A stretch of DNA of 64,000 nucleotides from Meandrina meandrites (lineage: Eukaryota; Cnidaria; Anthozoa; Scleractinia; Meandrinidae), in NCBI GenBank assembly GCA_963693305.1, contig OY855905.1:35971137-36035136 (forward strand). The letters run 5' to 3'. A program made the translations under genes and the position numbers. This document shows, one piece after another, positions 24,501 through 36,488 of this stretch (position 1 is the stretch's first letter; each line of letters begins with the position of its first letter). Below the pieces are notes generated by a model. It did not search any database and was not told the origin of the DNA. It saw only the letters and a list, made by a program, of their open reading frames with translations.

Positions 24501-27500
24501 AATCAATCAATATTTTCAGCAAAAACATATAACAATAACATAACGTAAGGGCGAGAGAACACCAAGCCAAAGGTTAGCATATTTGGCGGTCATTCTGGAT
24601 ATGAGCCTCTAAAAGATTGTCACGACTACTTTAAATGTTATTAGGAAATAATTACCCTTTTCGTATTTGTAGCATTTAGAAATATAACATGAACTCTCCA
24701 GGTCTTGCTGAACATTGCTCCAAAACCCAAACTGAATCCAATCACCACAATCCATAATTGCACCTGAAGAAACAAGTCAGCACAACTAATGTGGCTTTCT
24801 CATTCACAGAATTCCCGGGATAGGTTCAGAAAGTGTCATTTCTTGCAAAACAATTGCTATAACCGAATAAAAATATTTCTTCATTAACTTAATTACCTAT
24901 GGTAACACTTAAAAGAGGATTATCGCACTTTGCTTCCACGGACGTTCTTTCATAATTTTGTTACATTTGTCACTTACACTATCCATTTCTTACTATTTCT
25001 TTGGTGTTTTTACATTTCATCGAATTAAATCGAGCTAAAAAGGGAACTTTGAAAATGGTAGCAGAAATGAGATGTACCTGGCACATGACGCTATTGCCAT
25101 CTTTCTTCAAGCCAAACAGCATACCCGCGATGTAAACAAGTATGCAACCGATTATAATCAAGTTGTTCAGGTTAGGTGACGACATTTTGATATATCTGTG
25201 GAAAAAGAAAATGCATTTATTTGCAGTGGCCTACAAAGGTGGGGGTAAACGTGAATTTGAGTGAAATTTTAAGAGGTTTAAAAAAGGGATAGAAAAAAAA
25301 ATTATTTTTGGAACACCACCAGTTGATCCCCACGCAAGCGCACCCCAGGTTATCAGGGGACTGCTTGGGTGTCCATCTACTTCAAATTCTAATTTTAAAA
25401 TCACATTAAATCTTTGATATATCTTAATTCTCCAAATTTTACTAATCCTTTGAGAAAAACTATCTCTTCCCAAACATCCACAAAAATCACCCAAAAATTT
25501 ACAAAAAACCACTAAACATAGTTTTGTGAGATGAGCTGAGGGTTTTGGGAATGCTTGAAACGGGAGCGAGATATTCGCATTAAACCCAAGTTAAGCGTTG
25601 GAAGAACGGGCTTCAGGTGTACCCCCGCCTTACACAGCCCAGTTTAAACAACTTGTTAATACCCAAAGAGGTACCATTTTCCATGGGAGGCACGTAAAAG
25701 TGTTATACCTTTTATGTTAAAAATGGTAGTAAAAGGGTAACGGTTTGGACCGCGCCGAGCAGAGCCTCCCCATAAATCTTGCTTGAGTACCCTCCTGGGG
25801 GTGAGGATAAAGGAATACAATATAAAGTTGTAAACTATGTTTTTGTACATATTTAAAACATACTCAAGTATTGCATCCATATGCAAATTTTTAGGTTGTA
25901 CCTTATATTTTGGTTATATACATTGAATGTGAGGAAGCCAATGGCCATCAGGATGCCCAGACTAGAGACAACGAACACAAACCAGAGTAGCCCTGGATGC
26001 ACTCCTTCTAACTTTTCTTGGATTCTCAGACCATCGACAGGAACTTTGCCTCCTTGACAAGGAAAATAACATCCGAATAATTGTCATTGATCCAATCAAG
26101 ATACAATATCTCAGTTAAGGTTCAGTTTGAATTTGAACGCTGTTATGTTAGAATAATGAACTGTTCTTGCTTCTCGGTACCTGGTATGATGTCTCGACAA
26201 TTTCAGCTATAATGGAATGGTGTAGAAAGTGCTCAACTCGTTTCAATAAATCTGTCTTTATAGTTACTGCAGACTACCCAAGATAAGCTCTCACCTTCCC
26301 ACATGTAATCACTGTTGTCATCCTCTTCATAAGCGTCACTCGCCATGTCATAGAATGCAACCCTCCTCTCGGTGTCCCCTAAGAAACAATAGCTGAGCGT
26401 AAAGTTTTCACGAAGATAAGTAAACGGGTAATTTGTAAGTTTGTGATCGGCCACTTGCCTTGTATCTGTCGGACCTCAAGTTTAGTTATCCGGTCGTGAT
26501 TGTTGTCGAATTTTACGTCACCCTACAAAAAGAATACTTTGGCATTACGACAATCTAACACTTTGTAGTGGTTTTATTTGTCATTAAATTTTCAGGTCAT
26601 TCAGTATCTTTGTGCATTCAACTTCTTCGGTTATGCTTTATAAAGTTTAATGATATTTTCGATATTTCAAATGCAAAACGAATTATGGCTTACTTAACGT
26701 TTCCTTGGAAGTACTACAAATCTGAGACCGTGAAAAGTCTGGAAAACCAATCTGTACTGCATTATTGAAAATGATAAATAAAGATGTCCACTTGACCAAA
26801 GACGATAACGTGTCTCGTTTTTAAAACTAAACAGTACATATTTTTTTCTTATTACAAAATAGTTCAAAGGTAAAACAATACATTTTTTGACTTTTGGCAG
26901 CACGGCAAGAAACTATAGGGTTCTTATAAAACTTATCTGACCTTATGCTAAGTGCAATTGTGAATAGTAGTTTCCATGGCCAATTGCAAAAATATTTAAG
27001 GATTGGAGACGCGAATATAAAATCGATCAGGTAAATAAAATTTCTGGCGAAAAGTGGCGAAGAGGATAGTTAAAATTATAAAGCTCGTATTTAACTCGCT
27101 CGCCGATAAGGCTTCAAATCGGTTTCGAGCGGAAAACAACGAACTAAAGTTAATAAACAGTCAAGCTCTTCGCCATGTGCTTTCTTCTCCATTACAAGTG
27201 CCGCAAGGGCTTATGGAAGTACAATACTCCCACGGGATTATGGGTAATGGCCGTCACACTTACTCGTCCCCAGTCATCCCAGGCTATTGCAATAGACTAC
27301 ACAGTGGAACCCCGTTAATACGGCCACCAACGGGCCATGGAAATTTGGCCGTATTAACGGGGTGGCCGTATAAACGGGGTAGGGTCAAATTTCATGACTG
27401 GTCTACTTCAAGTGACGTCTTGACAGATACATATCACAATTGAACAGAGCGATATAAAAAGTGAACAACGACGTTTCGATGACTCCATGTCATCATTATC

Positions 27501-30500
27501 AAGTTAAAAATTAAAATACAAAGTTGACGCTTTATATAGTGGGCTATAGTGAAGACAAGAAAGAGTTAGCCACCGCAACACTTCGATCCATTGCACTGAA
27601 TTATATTGAACGGAAAGGCCCAAGACCACCAAAGGCCCTAGTAAATTCAATCAACCAACTGAAAAAACGAAGTGATATTGTCATCTCAAAACCGGACAAG
27701 GGGTCCGGCGTCGTTGTATTGGACAAATCTGATTATGTTCGTTTACTCTCCGAGGCATCTATCAATGACGCAACAAAATTTAAGCCGGTTGACTCGGAAA
27801 GGCCAAGAAGAAGAGGTAGACCCCCAAAACATTACCATCCTTTGTTGGAAAAAGAAAAACATCTCGACTCAGTCGTCCGCAGAATTCTTCCTAAACACAT
27901 CGCTGAATTGCTCTGTCCAAAAGGGACCAGATTAGCACATCTCTATGGATTACCTAAGACACACAAAAAGCATCTGGCCATGCGACCTATTCTCTCCGCG
28001 ACCGGCACCTACAACTACGCCTTAGCAAAATGGCTAGATGAGAAGTTAAAGCCCTTCTCGACCAACAAATACACAATCTCTGATATCTTCGAGTTTGCTC
28101 AGGAAATCCAACAGCTTCAGTTCAACAAAAATTATATTTTTGTATCGTACGATGTGTCGGCATTATTCACAAGTGTCCCCTTGGAAGAAACCATCCAGAT
28201 TCTAGCCAACAAAGCCTTTGCTGGAAACTGGTTTAACGAAACCCATCAGTTGAACATCACTCGTGATGATCTTGTTGAGTTATTGAGGGTTGCTACAAAA
28301 CATCAACTTTTCCAGTTTAACGGACATCTTTATGAACAAATCGATGGAGTTGCAATGGGCTCACCCCTGGGTCCACTCATGGCGAATGTTTTCATGTGTT
28401 CAGTCGAGGAGAAGCTGGAAAGCGAGGGCAAGATGCCCACTTTCTACAGAAGGTACGTGGATGACACCTTAGCTACGGTACCCGACCTTGGATCTGCTGA
28501 AGCCCTTTTAACAACGTTGAATGAAGCCCACCCTTCAATCAGCTTTACGATGGAAACAACAACTAACAACAAGCTACCCTTTGTTGGAATGGAAATTGAA
28601 ATTACAGGAAATCGGCTAGTAACACGCGTCCACAGAAAAGCAACAAACAGAGGCCTCTTACTGCACTATCAAAGTCACGTTGACAACAAGTACAAGAATT
28701 CACTCCTGAAAACAATGTTAATTCGTGCTCATCGTCTCTCATCTTCTCCAGATGTTTTTGCCAATGAATGCAACACCTTAAGATCAATGTTTCTTAAATT
28801 AAAGTATCCTCCGCGCCTTATTGAATCAACCATCAACAACTTTATCCGCACACGAGATCAAGCAAGACCACCGGAAGAAGCCCAGCAAGACAAGCCCATC
28901 AGAATTGTTTTGCCGTTTAAAGACCAGAGATCGGCTGACGCTTTACGCCGTAATCTTAACGACCTCAACAAGAAAATCGGAAGTGACCTGCAGCCAGTGT
29001 TTACAAGCAGAAAAATTATGGACGACCTCAAAGTGGTAGAAGCCAAGCCTCCCCTTATAAATCAACATTGCGTTGTTTACAAATTCGCATGTAATCTGTG
29101 TGATGCAGATTATGTTGGGTTCACATCCCGACATCTTTTTCAACGCATCGCTGAGCATAAATATTCTGCGATTGGTCAACACTTAAAAGAAGACCACAAG
29201 CTGCAAGGCTACAGTGTACAAAAACAGTTCACTGTTTTAAAGAAATGCCGCACGAAGCTGGATTGTTTACTTTATGAAATGCTCTTCATCAGGAACATAA
29301 AGCCAAAACTCAACACACAATCAGACTCCGTCCGTGCCAAACTGTTTACTTGAATTGACTATGTAAATAGATTTTCACACCCTAAATATTTTCGATCACT
29401 ATATAAAGCGTCAACTTTGTATTTTAATTTTTAACTTGATAATGATGACATGGAGTCATCGAAACGTCGTTGTTCACTTTTTATATCGCTAATATTCCTT
29501 CTCAAATGTTTTACAAAACTCTTTGTTATTCGAAATTGAACAGAGCCACATCAAAATGCTAACAAATCTATTGGACCTTGATAACAATCTTTCTGTAAGA
29601 GATGTTTACAAAGAGGACAAAAGCTCAAAGAGATCCACGGGCGTTTTGAATAAAATAATATCATCCAATATTGTTTCTCAAGTACTGTATTTGTTTCGTT
29701 TGGTCAATTATTAATGGGTATTTGGTTCGAGTGGCCGTATTAGCGGGGTAATATTATAAAGGATTGTATAGTTTGGGATTTCAGAATGTGGCCGTTGGCC
29801 GTGTTAACGGGGTGGCCGCATTAACGGGGTTTTATTATGAGAAAATGTATGGCCATTTTGCCGGGACCAAAAAAAGTGGCCGTAGTAACGAGGTGGCCGT
29901 ATTAACGAGGTGGCCGTAAGGCGGGGTTCCACTGTATGTTGGTGTTCGTACCAGCATGTTTAACTTACCGTCATTCCAGCAAATGAAATTCCTTTCATAA
30001 TGTCGACAAATACTTTGCTCACATTAGACCGACTGTAATTGAAATCAGCCAATTTAAAATTCTGCTCTTCCAAGATATCTATAGAAGCGTTGAGTGTGAG
30101 TGCGCATGTCCAGGCGGCGTCGTATCCATAGGAAGCGAAAGTATTTTCTGGATATCCAGACGCGTTAAGGCGTACTAGGTAGCTGTCGTAGAGTTCTTGA
30201 GGCGTCTGAAATAAGTGATGTTTTAAAAGAATTGAATCATTACATAATCGATATCTCAGTGATTACTTTGATGTCCAAATAAATACATGCTTTAGTACAT
30301 TCTTGTTACTCTTAATCACACACTCTTGAAGGCTTTTCAGACCATTTTTATTTATTTTCTTGGTAGCCTCAGCCTTCGGTTTATTTACTAACACTTACCT
30401 AGACTTTGATTATTTCAGAATATCAAAGAAGACCTCATCCAACAGTCGCTTTATTTTGTACGTAAAAGCCTTGCTTTTGAGGTACTAGTGGCCATGATTA

Positions 30501-32891
30501 ATCTCTCTACCTCTCCATTATGGAACGTATTTTTCTCTAGTGTTTTATTTCTTTTATCTCCATTTTTATGTTACCAATTTTTCCTTTCTCCCGTAAAAAC
30601 ATTGACATGATATGATGTGATGTGACGTGACAGTGATGTGATGTGACGTGATGTGATGTGATGTGATTTGACGTGGTATCATACTCATCAAATATGAAAT
30701 AATATAAGTTTAACTGCCGGAAACGATGGGCAGCTAATTTACATAACATACCTTGCCAAATTTAGTTGGTCCTGGTGTTGGACTGAGTTTCAGTTCTCCA
30801 GTTCCGATGTTGTTACTCAGGCCTTTTCGTACTTCTTCTGGCGTGCAGTCAACAAGAGAGCTTTGTTCTTTCCACCAGTTATCCTGATTACGACCTGATA
30901 TCAAAATCCACACATATTTGGGCCCATACATACCTTGCTTGAACGCCTGTAAGGCAAGAAGAGTATACAAAGAATAAATATGTAAGAGCGGAAGTAAATC
31001 TTGCAACTTTTTATGATCTAAAGTTTAATGTTCCAAATAAGAGGTCTTGAACACCACAAGCAAAAAGCAAATAGGCAAAATAAGAATGGTAAATTTACTA
31101 AATGAATATATAAATTAGAAAGGGAACATAAATTCTTGAAGACCATAAGCAAAAAACAAATAGGCGAAATAAGAATGATACATTTATTAAATGAATATAT
31201 AAATTAGAAAAGGGACATAAGGCAAACCTCGCAAAAGGTGACGTAGTGTTGATCTGGATAGAAGAATGCAAATATGATACGAGCATCTTTTTTCTGTAAA
31301 CAAACGTTTAATAATTAGAAGAGATGAAGAGAATCACATTTCATGTTTTCAGAAAAATACACGCGGGGATATTTGTTAATTTCGGGCCAGTTCATTTCTT
31401 TGACGAAAACAATCCCGCTTCTGTATTCTTTAAAAAAAGTGGGGAAGCTAAATTTGTTCAATGAGCAAAACAGATAACTGGTACTGGAAAATAAATCACC
31501 TTTCTTGTTTCTACGCACTGTGACATGTCACCACAAATCTTGCAGCAATCATACCTTAAGGTTTTCAATAGCAAACTTTGGATGGTCTTTGTAACTCTCG
31601 TACGCAAGGACAGTTAAATTAGCAGCCTTAAGTAAGTCAACCAAAGAATTGCTGATTCCTGTGAAGACGTCGTTGTTTTGCTGTAAGATGGCAACTTTAT
31701 TCCACTTGAACCGCCGCAAAATCGCAATACGTCCCAGGTTGGAGAATTTCTCTGAAGGGTTTATCCGGAAGTAGAGAGGGAATACCGATTTTGAGGAAAG
31801 TAGGGGCGAGGAGTTTGAGAAACCAATCTAAGAAAAAATAAATAATAAATGAAACACAAAAACCAACTCTTCAAATGACTAAATTTTACTGCTTACTTCT
31901 GATCTCAAAATAATCTAAATCTTTGATTCTAAAAATTTCATTTATTTTACTTTTAAATATTCACTGGTAGTGCTATTGAACTTACTTGCACAACATTCCA
32001 GTAGTGGATAGCCTCCGCCACTGGCATGGCTGCTTTGGAACATCCGGGACCCAGGAACATAATTTTAGACTTCCCGGATGATATATATTCCAAGGTTCTG
32101 CGGACAGCTTCACCAACATTGCACTGTAGAGGTGTAAGTTTGAAGTTGATTTGACTCATGTCAACAAAAGATTAGCAATTCCCTTTCATCAGGCAAAGCC
32201 CCTGCAAATACGTTTTCTTGTCGGCGCCATTAAAACCGTCACAAATCTAAAAATATTTCATAAGTCTATAGATTTAAGAGACTGAATAATCAAAGAGATT
32301 ATACTTCTTTTAACTTTCAGCTCTAAAGTGGTAGATCTCAAGATGCAGGGTTAAAACAAAATTAATGTTGATGATTAATTGTCAGTTAAAATAGAATTGT
32401 AGATTTTGACTTCAAGCTGCGCAAAGAAAAAATCTTTAAGTGTCAGAAAAATGCTTAAATTTTCTTTATTCTCCCACATGGTTCTGATATATTTCTCAAC
32501 TATAGCATCGAGATCAAAAAACTGTTTTCAGATCCCCTCACAAGTATAGGTTTTTCTGTTGAGATAATTTATAATCACTAATCGTCAAGTATAGGAACAA
32601 TTCCTGTCCTAGATTGGCGAATCAGAACTTATATATTTTTTCTAAGAAGTATTTTTTACCAACCTGAGAATCCTTTATCAAAAGTTCCAAATGATAATCC
32701 TTTAGGATCACTGAGCTGTTGTTTATTTCATCAATTGCCATTTGAACAGCGGGAATGATTCCCGCCGAATTCCAGCCGCCACGGCTTGTGTCGATGCCAA
32801 AAAGGCCACCAATATAGAGTGTTTCTTTAGTTCGGCAGCAACGAGAAATAATAAGAAGCAGAAAAACGCAAAATCTTATGTTGTTCATCAT
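21547..32891 (-). CDS. GABBR2-like: Metabotropic GABA-B receptor (class C GPCR), subunit 2-like, 17 exons
   Basis: Exons, minus strand in order: 32891-32664, 32123-31986, 31827-31555, 31293-31228, 30946-30752, 30205-29969, 26522-26459, 26378-26295, 26052-25902, 25195-25078, 24763-24656, 24255-24130, 23852-23756, 23567-23332, 23102-22827, 22733-22671, 21606-21547. Phase is kept at every junction, giving 839 aa. A signal peptide (MMNNIRFCVFLLLIIS) precedes a Venus-flytrap domain with LYIGGLFGIDTSRGGW, GCSKAAMPVAEA, KKDARIIFAFFY, YGPKYVWIL and YGYDAAWTCALTL. The 7TM domain follows, with KMSSPNLNNLIIIGC, AMFSKTWRVHVIF, WQLVDPLKSKAE, GYKGLLLLFGAYLAWETR, HISALNDSKLIGLSVYNV and CFVFVPK. These segments resemble vertebrate GABBR2 more than GABBR1. 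It should be a plasma-membrane receptor coupling to Gi/o. Exon 15 is unrecognised and less certain. The exon 7 donor is GC rather than GT. Confidence 0.9.
21758..22004. mobile_element. ~247-bp MITE in the last intron of the GABA-B gene
   Basis: AAGGCGGTGGCAAACGAGGA at the left and the inverse TCCTCGTTTGCCACCACCTT at the right form the ends, flanked by TTTA/TTTA-like bases. The interior is built of further inverted pieces (TTTTGTGTC, GTTGCGGACACAAA). Non-coding; it lies between exons 16 and 17. Confidence 0.75.
24335..24445. repeat. (GTCA)n/(GTCT)n microsatellite in a GABA-B intron
   Basis: Runs of GTCA pass into GTCT and then GTATGTTT variants. It lies between exons 11 and 12. Confidence 0.85.
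27449..27541 (+). repeat. Left 93-bp inverted repeat of the Penelope-like element
   Basis: It is the exact reverse complement of 29397-29489, starting GCGATATAAAAAGTGAAC. Penelope-like elements carry terminal repeats (pLTRs) in direct or inverted arrangement. Confidence 0.9.
27524..29353 (+). CDS. Penelope-like reverse transcriptase with GIY-YIG endonuclease (5'-truncated)
   Basis: Open for about 609 codons with no ATG at its start (first codon TTG), and it begins inside the left pLTR, so the N-terminus is missing. RT motifs in order: KPDKGSGVVVLDKSDY, LYGLPKTHK, RPILSATGTYNYALAKWL, VSYDVSALFTSVPLEE (catalytic Asp), GVAMGSPLGPLMANVFM, and FYRRYVDDTLATV (catalytic YVDD). The last ~110 residues form a GIY-YIG-type nuclease: CVVYKFACNLCDADYVGFTS, then RIAEHK and YEMLFIRNIKPKLN. 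Elements of this family copy themselves by target-primed reverse transcription using this nuclease. No stop interrupts the domains, implying a young insertion. It runs antisense to the host GABA-B gene. Confidence 0.92.
   Translation: MTLYIVGYSEDKKELATATLRSIALNYIERKGPRPPKALVNSINQLKKRSDIVISKPDKGSGVVVLDKSDYVRLLSEASINDATKFKPVDSERPRRRGRPPKHYHPLLEKEKHLDSVVRRILPKHIAELLCPKGTRLAHLYGLPKTHKKHLAMRPILSATGTYNYALAKWLDEKLKPFSTNKYTISDIFEFAQEIQQLQFNKNYIFVSYDVSALFTSVPLEETIQILANKAFAGNWFNETHQLNITRDDLVELLRVATKHQLFQFNGHLYEQIDGVAMGSPLGPLMANVFMCSVEEKLESEGKMPTFYRRYVDDTLATVPDLGSAEALLTTLNEAHPSISFTMETTTNNKLPFVGMEIEITGNRLVTRVHRKATNRGLLLHYQSHVDNKYKNSLLKTMLIRAHRLSSSPDVFANECNTLRSMFLKLKYPPRLIESTINNFIRTRDQARPPEEAQQDKPIRIVLPFKDQRSADALRRNLNDLNKKIGSDLQPVFTSRKIMDDLKVVEAKPPLINQHCVVYKFACNLCDADYVGFTSRHLFQRIAEHKYSAIGQHLKEDHKLQGYSVQKQFTVLKKCRTKLDCLLYEMLFIRNIKPKLNTQSDSVRAKLFT
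29397..29489 (-). repeat. Right 93-bp inverted repeat of the Penelope-like element
   Basis: Perfect inverse of 27449-27541 by direct comparison, beginning CACTATATAAAGCGTCAAC. Confidence 0.9.
30608..30672. repeat. (GATGT/GACGT)n short repeat in a GABA-B intron
   Basis: GATGTGATGTGACGTG variants in tandem, between GABA-B exons 5 and 6. No other content is seen near it. Confidence 0.75.
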
Positions 32892-34062
32892 GGCTGCGGC
32901 TTGATACACGACGCTGCGAGCAAATGGCAAAGGGAACTGTTAAGTTTAAATTTGAAAATATTCAAATACTCTCTTTTTATTAAACCTTCACAATGATGAC
33001 ACACCTGCTTAGAGGCGTTGATTACAAAGTCATCACTGTGTTCGTTAGACAGTTTCGTTTCCGTCATGGAAAATACACAGAAAAAAACACGAATCCGTCT
33101 AAACATTTCTTGAGCATTTAATAGCACTAACAAGAAAGTTGCTTCAAGTCTGACTTAGAACCGTTTTCTAACCCATTCCAGGAAAAAATATAAATGGAAT
33201 CTACCATTTCAAGCAGCAGCCTGACAATTCAACAAGAACTGAACTTTGCTTGACTGACACAGAAAAGACACCTATCGAAACGTGTCATGTTTAACCAGGG
33301 GTAAATGTGTGATCTTTGTTTTCTGTTTGTGATAGCTAGCTAATGTATTCACTGAAGTTTATTTTTCATTTTGTCATCTTGCGCTTTTTCCGCTTGTTAA
33401 GAAAGTGTTAATTCATATCTTGTTAAGCCGCTAGGAAACTTAATGCACATCTAATTGCAGTAGTCAGCCTTGATATATACAAAAGAAAGGCAACTGTTTA
33501 TGGGAATACCGGTAGAATGCTTCTACCGTATGACTTTTAAACATTTTTTTAACGTTATTATGCAGGAACTACAAACAAAGGCACAACACTATGAAACACA
33601 AGCACTGTGTGTATTATATTCATAACTTTATTTGGCAAGCTGACATTAATGCACGGAATTTCAATTAAGCTCTTGGCCTAGCTTATAAAAACCACATTCA
33701 CCGCAATTTTCTGGGGTGAATCAATATTTGTTGGAAATAAAATAAACGGAAGTTATAAATCGTTTCGTGAACACAAAGCATAACGCTGCTGATTACAGCC
33801 AAAGTTCTTTTCTATCATGAGCCAAAATGCAATAGGAAATGGTGTTAATGAAGTGGACAATCGTACAGTATTAATTCTAAAGCCTTAAATTATGAACATG
33901 AAGCCAAACTGCTGTTTAAAGGGTTTCTCACAAATCCCCCAAATAGTCTTTTAACTGGGGATTTTACTTGTGTGTCTCGGTCTCTAGGGTGAGTAGATCC
34001 CTATAGAATATTTGTTAAATTTGCATTTTCAAAACAAGGGAGGCACGCTTGTCGCTAGCATT
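32892..34062. other. Upstream region of the GABA-B gene, no further gene seen
   Basis: It should hold the promoter and 5' untranslated exon(s) of the minus-strand receptor gene, but I could not identify a specific start site. The frame at 32888-33133 shows no domain. Confidence 0.4.
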
Positions 34063-34156
34063 CTGGCCCCAGTTGTTCAAAGGGTGGATAACGGTATCCA
34101 CCGGATAAATCACTATCCAGTGGATAGTGTAGTTTGTTTTGCCAACACTTATCCGC

Positions 34157-34191
<35 letters not shown>

Positions 34192-34213
34192 TCTTTTGAA
34201 CAACTGGGGCCAG
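34063..34213. mobile_element. 151-bp nearly fully palindromic MITE
   Basis: CTGGCCCCAGTTGTTCAAA at the left is matched by TTTGAACAACTGGGGCCAG at the right. The pairing extends inward through GGATAACG, TATCCACCGGATAAATCAC and TATCC. Almost the whole element would fold back on itself. Non-coding. Confidence 0.85.
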
Positions 34214-36488
34214 GTGAAGAAACTAAAGGAAGAGTTATCATATGGCTGTTGCAAAAGTTTGTCACATGAAATACACAGATAATGTAGTGTGGCTGCCATA
34301 ATGTGAGCAGTTCAAATTAAGAAACACCTTTTGTGAAAAACAGAGTGAATTTTAGTGTTTATAATACAGACGGCAAAGTTACTAATTTCTGATTGGTCGA
34401 GACAGGGAGCATATTTTTTAATTTCTCTTCTTTCGAGGGCAAAATTACTTAAAATGTTTGGCTTTCAGGTTGCTTAGCAACAGTAAAGAAATTACTTACC
34501 CAGTGATATTGTTTTGCAACAAGGGGGGCTCGCTTCGAGAAAAATGAGGAAATGAGCGATAAAAGAAGCAAAGCAATGAAAGATCGTTTTTGTGAAGTGG
34601 ACGAATGATAGACGACAGAAATGACGACGAGAATGAATTTCTTACTTTTCATGGGATTCAAAAGCTGTTTTACAAAACATAACGAGAAGAGAACTAAGTG
34701 TCAAATCCCAATATCCCGAAAAATGTTTGCCAGCAAAAATAAAAGCTGCCTAGTCAAACTGTTCAAGCTGTATCTGAAAAAGCGCTTTGTTTTCTGAAGT
34801 TGCATCGTCACTGCGCCACTCGGGCAATTTCCGCGACTTCCGAAACGCGCGGTATATTATAATCCTTATCTTTACTCGGTCTCATGCAATTATACATACT
34901 AATTTTTGTGACCCTATTTATGTGTTTTCCTTTAAAGGGCAAACGAATTCGTAACCGACGCTGTCAACTAGTTATCCTGACTTAACAAAGACATTTTTTT
35001 AAAAATGTTTAAACAGTACCTTCAATGAAGTCGCCCTTTTGTTATCACGGCACGGTAATAACAATTGCCTACTTGCCAAAATTTGTAAACAAAGCTTGAT
35101 TAAAAGTTCAAAGAACCACACACCAAATTTATAACAAAAAATTATGATAATAATAATAATTTATGTGTTATTCAATCTTACTGGATAAAGTATAGGATGA
35201 CATACATAATTGACCAATCAGTGTTTAAGAAAGTTTGCCCCATGCACCTGTTCTTGGGTAGTGCGCTCTCAGTTATTTTCCTCTTATTCTATTTTTGTCC
35301 GCGGGAAATTTCCACTTCTACTACAGATTTGAATAATTGTTTCTTTTTCAGATTTTTTGATATCAACTGGGCAACCGATTTTCCAAAACCCAAACTTGTT
35401 ATTCTACCAAAATTCTTGACGGCTAGGCATCGATGATCATAAAAATGTATGTGTTCTTGTATTCTGTTTTCAAGTTGTGTTTCATACATGAGACAAATTA
35501 CATTCACATCAATGGGTTTCAGTGTTGTTATTAATTTACGATGGTCAGTTGCTTTATCTTCTCTAGTTGGCTGTGTTTTACTTTGACTTTCACCTACGAT
35601 ACGATTATAAAGTGAACATTATAAAATATGTCAGTTTTGGACCCTGACATGTAAAGCTGACAATTAAAAAGCGAGACGCAAAGACTATAAATAAATGCAA
35701 TAAAATAACGCCGAAGATTAAAGCACGTTCAATACAGATAACCAAAAGCGGATCATAATCTATATGAGGACTTTCTGCTCATTTTCAAATTAATGTCAAT
35801 CAACTGCAATCAAACTAAACGTCATAAATCGCCATTTGAGATATGCAATGCACGTCCCGCTATATTGCGCGGACAACATGCAAAAAGCGATAAGCTTCCT
35901 TTTCCTTGCGTTTAATTATGTTATTTTTGAGCGGCTTAGATAGATCAAAATCATTGGGGAATATTTTGCTTTTTTTAATTCTTCTGTCTTTGGGTACAGT
36001 GAGGCGCCAATAAAACTTCACTGTCTTCAATTTCACAGTCTTATATACTTGTAATTTATATCATCGTTATCAATTATGTTTTTTCGGCGTTTAACTTTGT
36101 CAACTTTAACTTTCCGTCTTTTTTCATTGTCTGGGTTATCTTTCTTCTGATTTGCATAAAAAGCTTTTAAGGCCTGTAAGGGAAACCCGAGGAGAGGTTG
36201 TCCTGGCAACGGTCTCACATCAGTAATTGATGCCATTTATTGTATGATTAATACTTTTGCGCTGCACCGTAACTCTCGTACCTAACCATGCGAAGGGAAA
36301 CAGGATTAGACGACGAATATGATTAAGTTTAGACAGAACTCCAAGCTTCCAAGAAAAAGAGACATTGCCTAGAAAACTAGAAATCGGTCAGGTTTCTTTT
36401 GCTTCCATGATTATCAAACAGACAACTCTTCCCTGGATACATTTTGAGTTGTTCGTTCTTTCGTTCGATCGCACCGCGCGCTTGGAAA
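34214..36488. other. Intergenic stretch with no confident gene
   Basis: The only frame of slight interest is on the minus strand at 36033-36236 (ALKAFYANQKKDNPDNEKRR, very basic), with an acceptor-like CCCTTACAG inside it. I recognise no family and do not call a gene. Confidence 0.4.

Larger units (their letters stand above)
27451..29533 (+). mobile_element. Penelope-like retroelement insertion (2083 bp) with 13-bp target duplication
   Basis: The target duplication AATTGAACAGAGC stands at 27438-27450 and again at 29534-29546. Between them lie an inverted 93-bp pLTR, an open RT/GIY-YIG frame, the second pLTR and a 44-base tail (29490-29533). A tail of about 40 bases beyond one pLTR is a known Penelope feature. 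The first two bases of the left repeat coincide with the target duplication. Confidence 0.85.
27302..29934. mobile_element. pogo/Tigger-like repeat carrying the nested Penelope element
   Basis: The ends are CAGTGGAACCCCG and CGGGGTTCCACTG. Inside each end are repeated GGCCGTATTAACGGGGTGG variants, a sequence I associate with pogo/Tigger-type Tc1-mariner elements. TA follows the right end; the left neighbour is CA, so the TA duplication is not clean. Its middle is interrupted by the Penelope insertion (27451-29533). It lies in the intron between GABA-B exons 6 and 7. Confidence 0.6.

Noticed and set aside
36033..36236. Basic 67-codon minus frame with an internal acceptor-like site
   Set aside because: Could be a terminal exon, but I found no partner exon or family; left uncalled.
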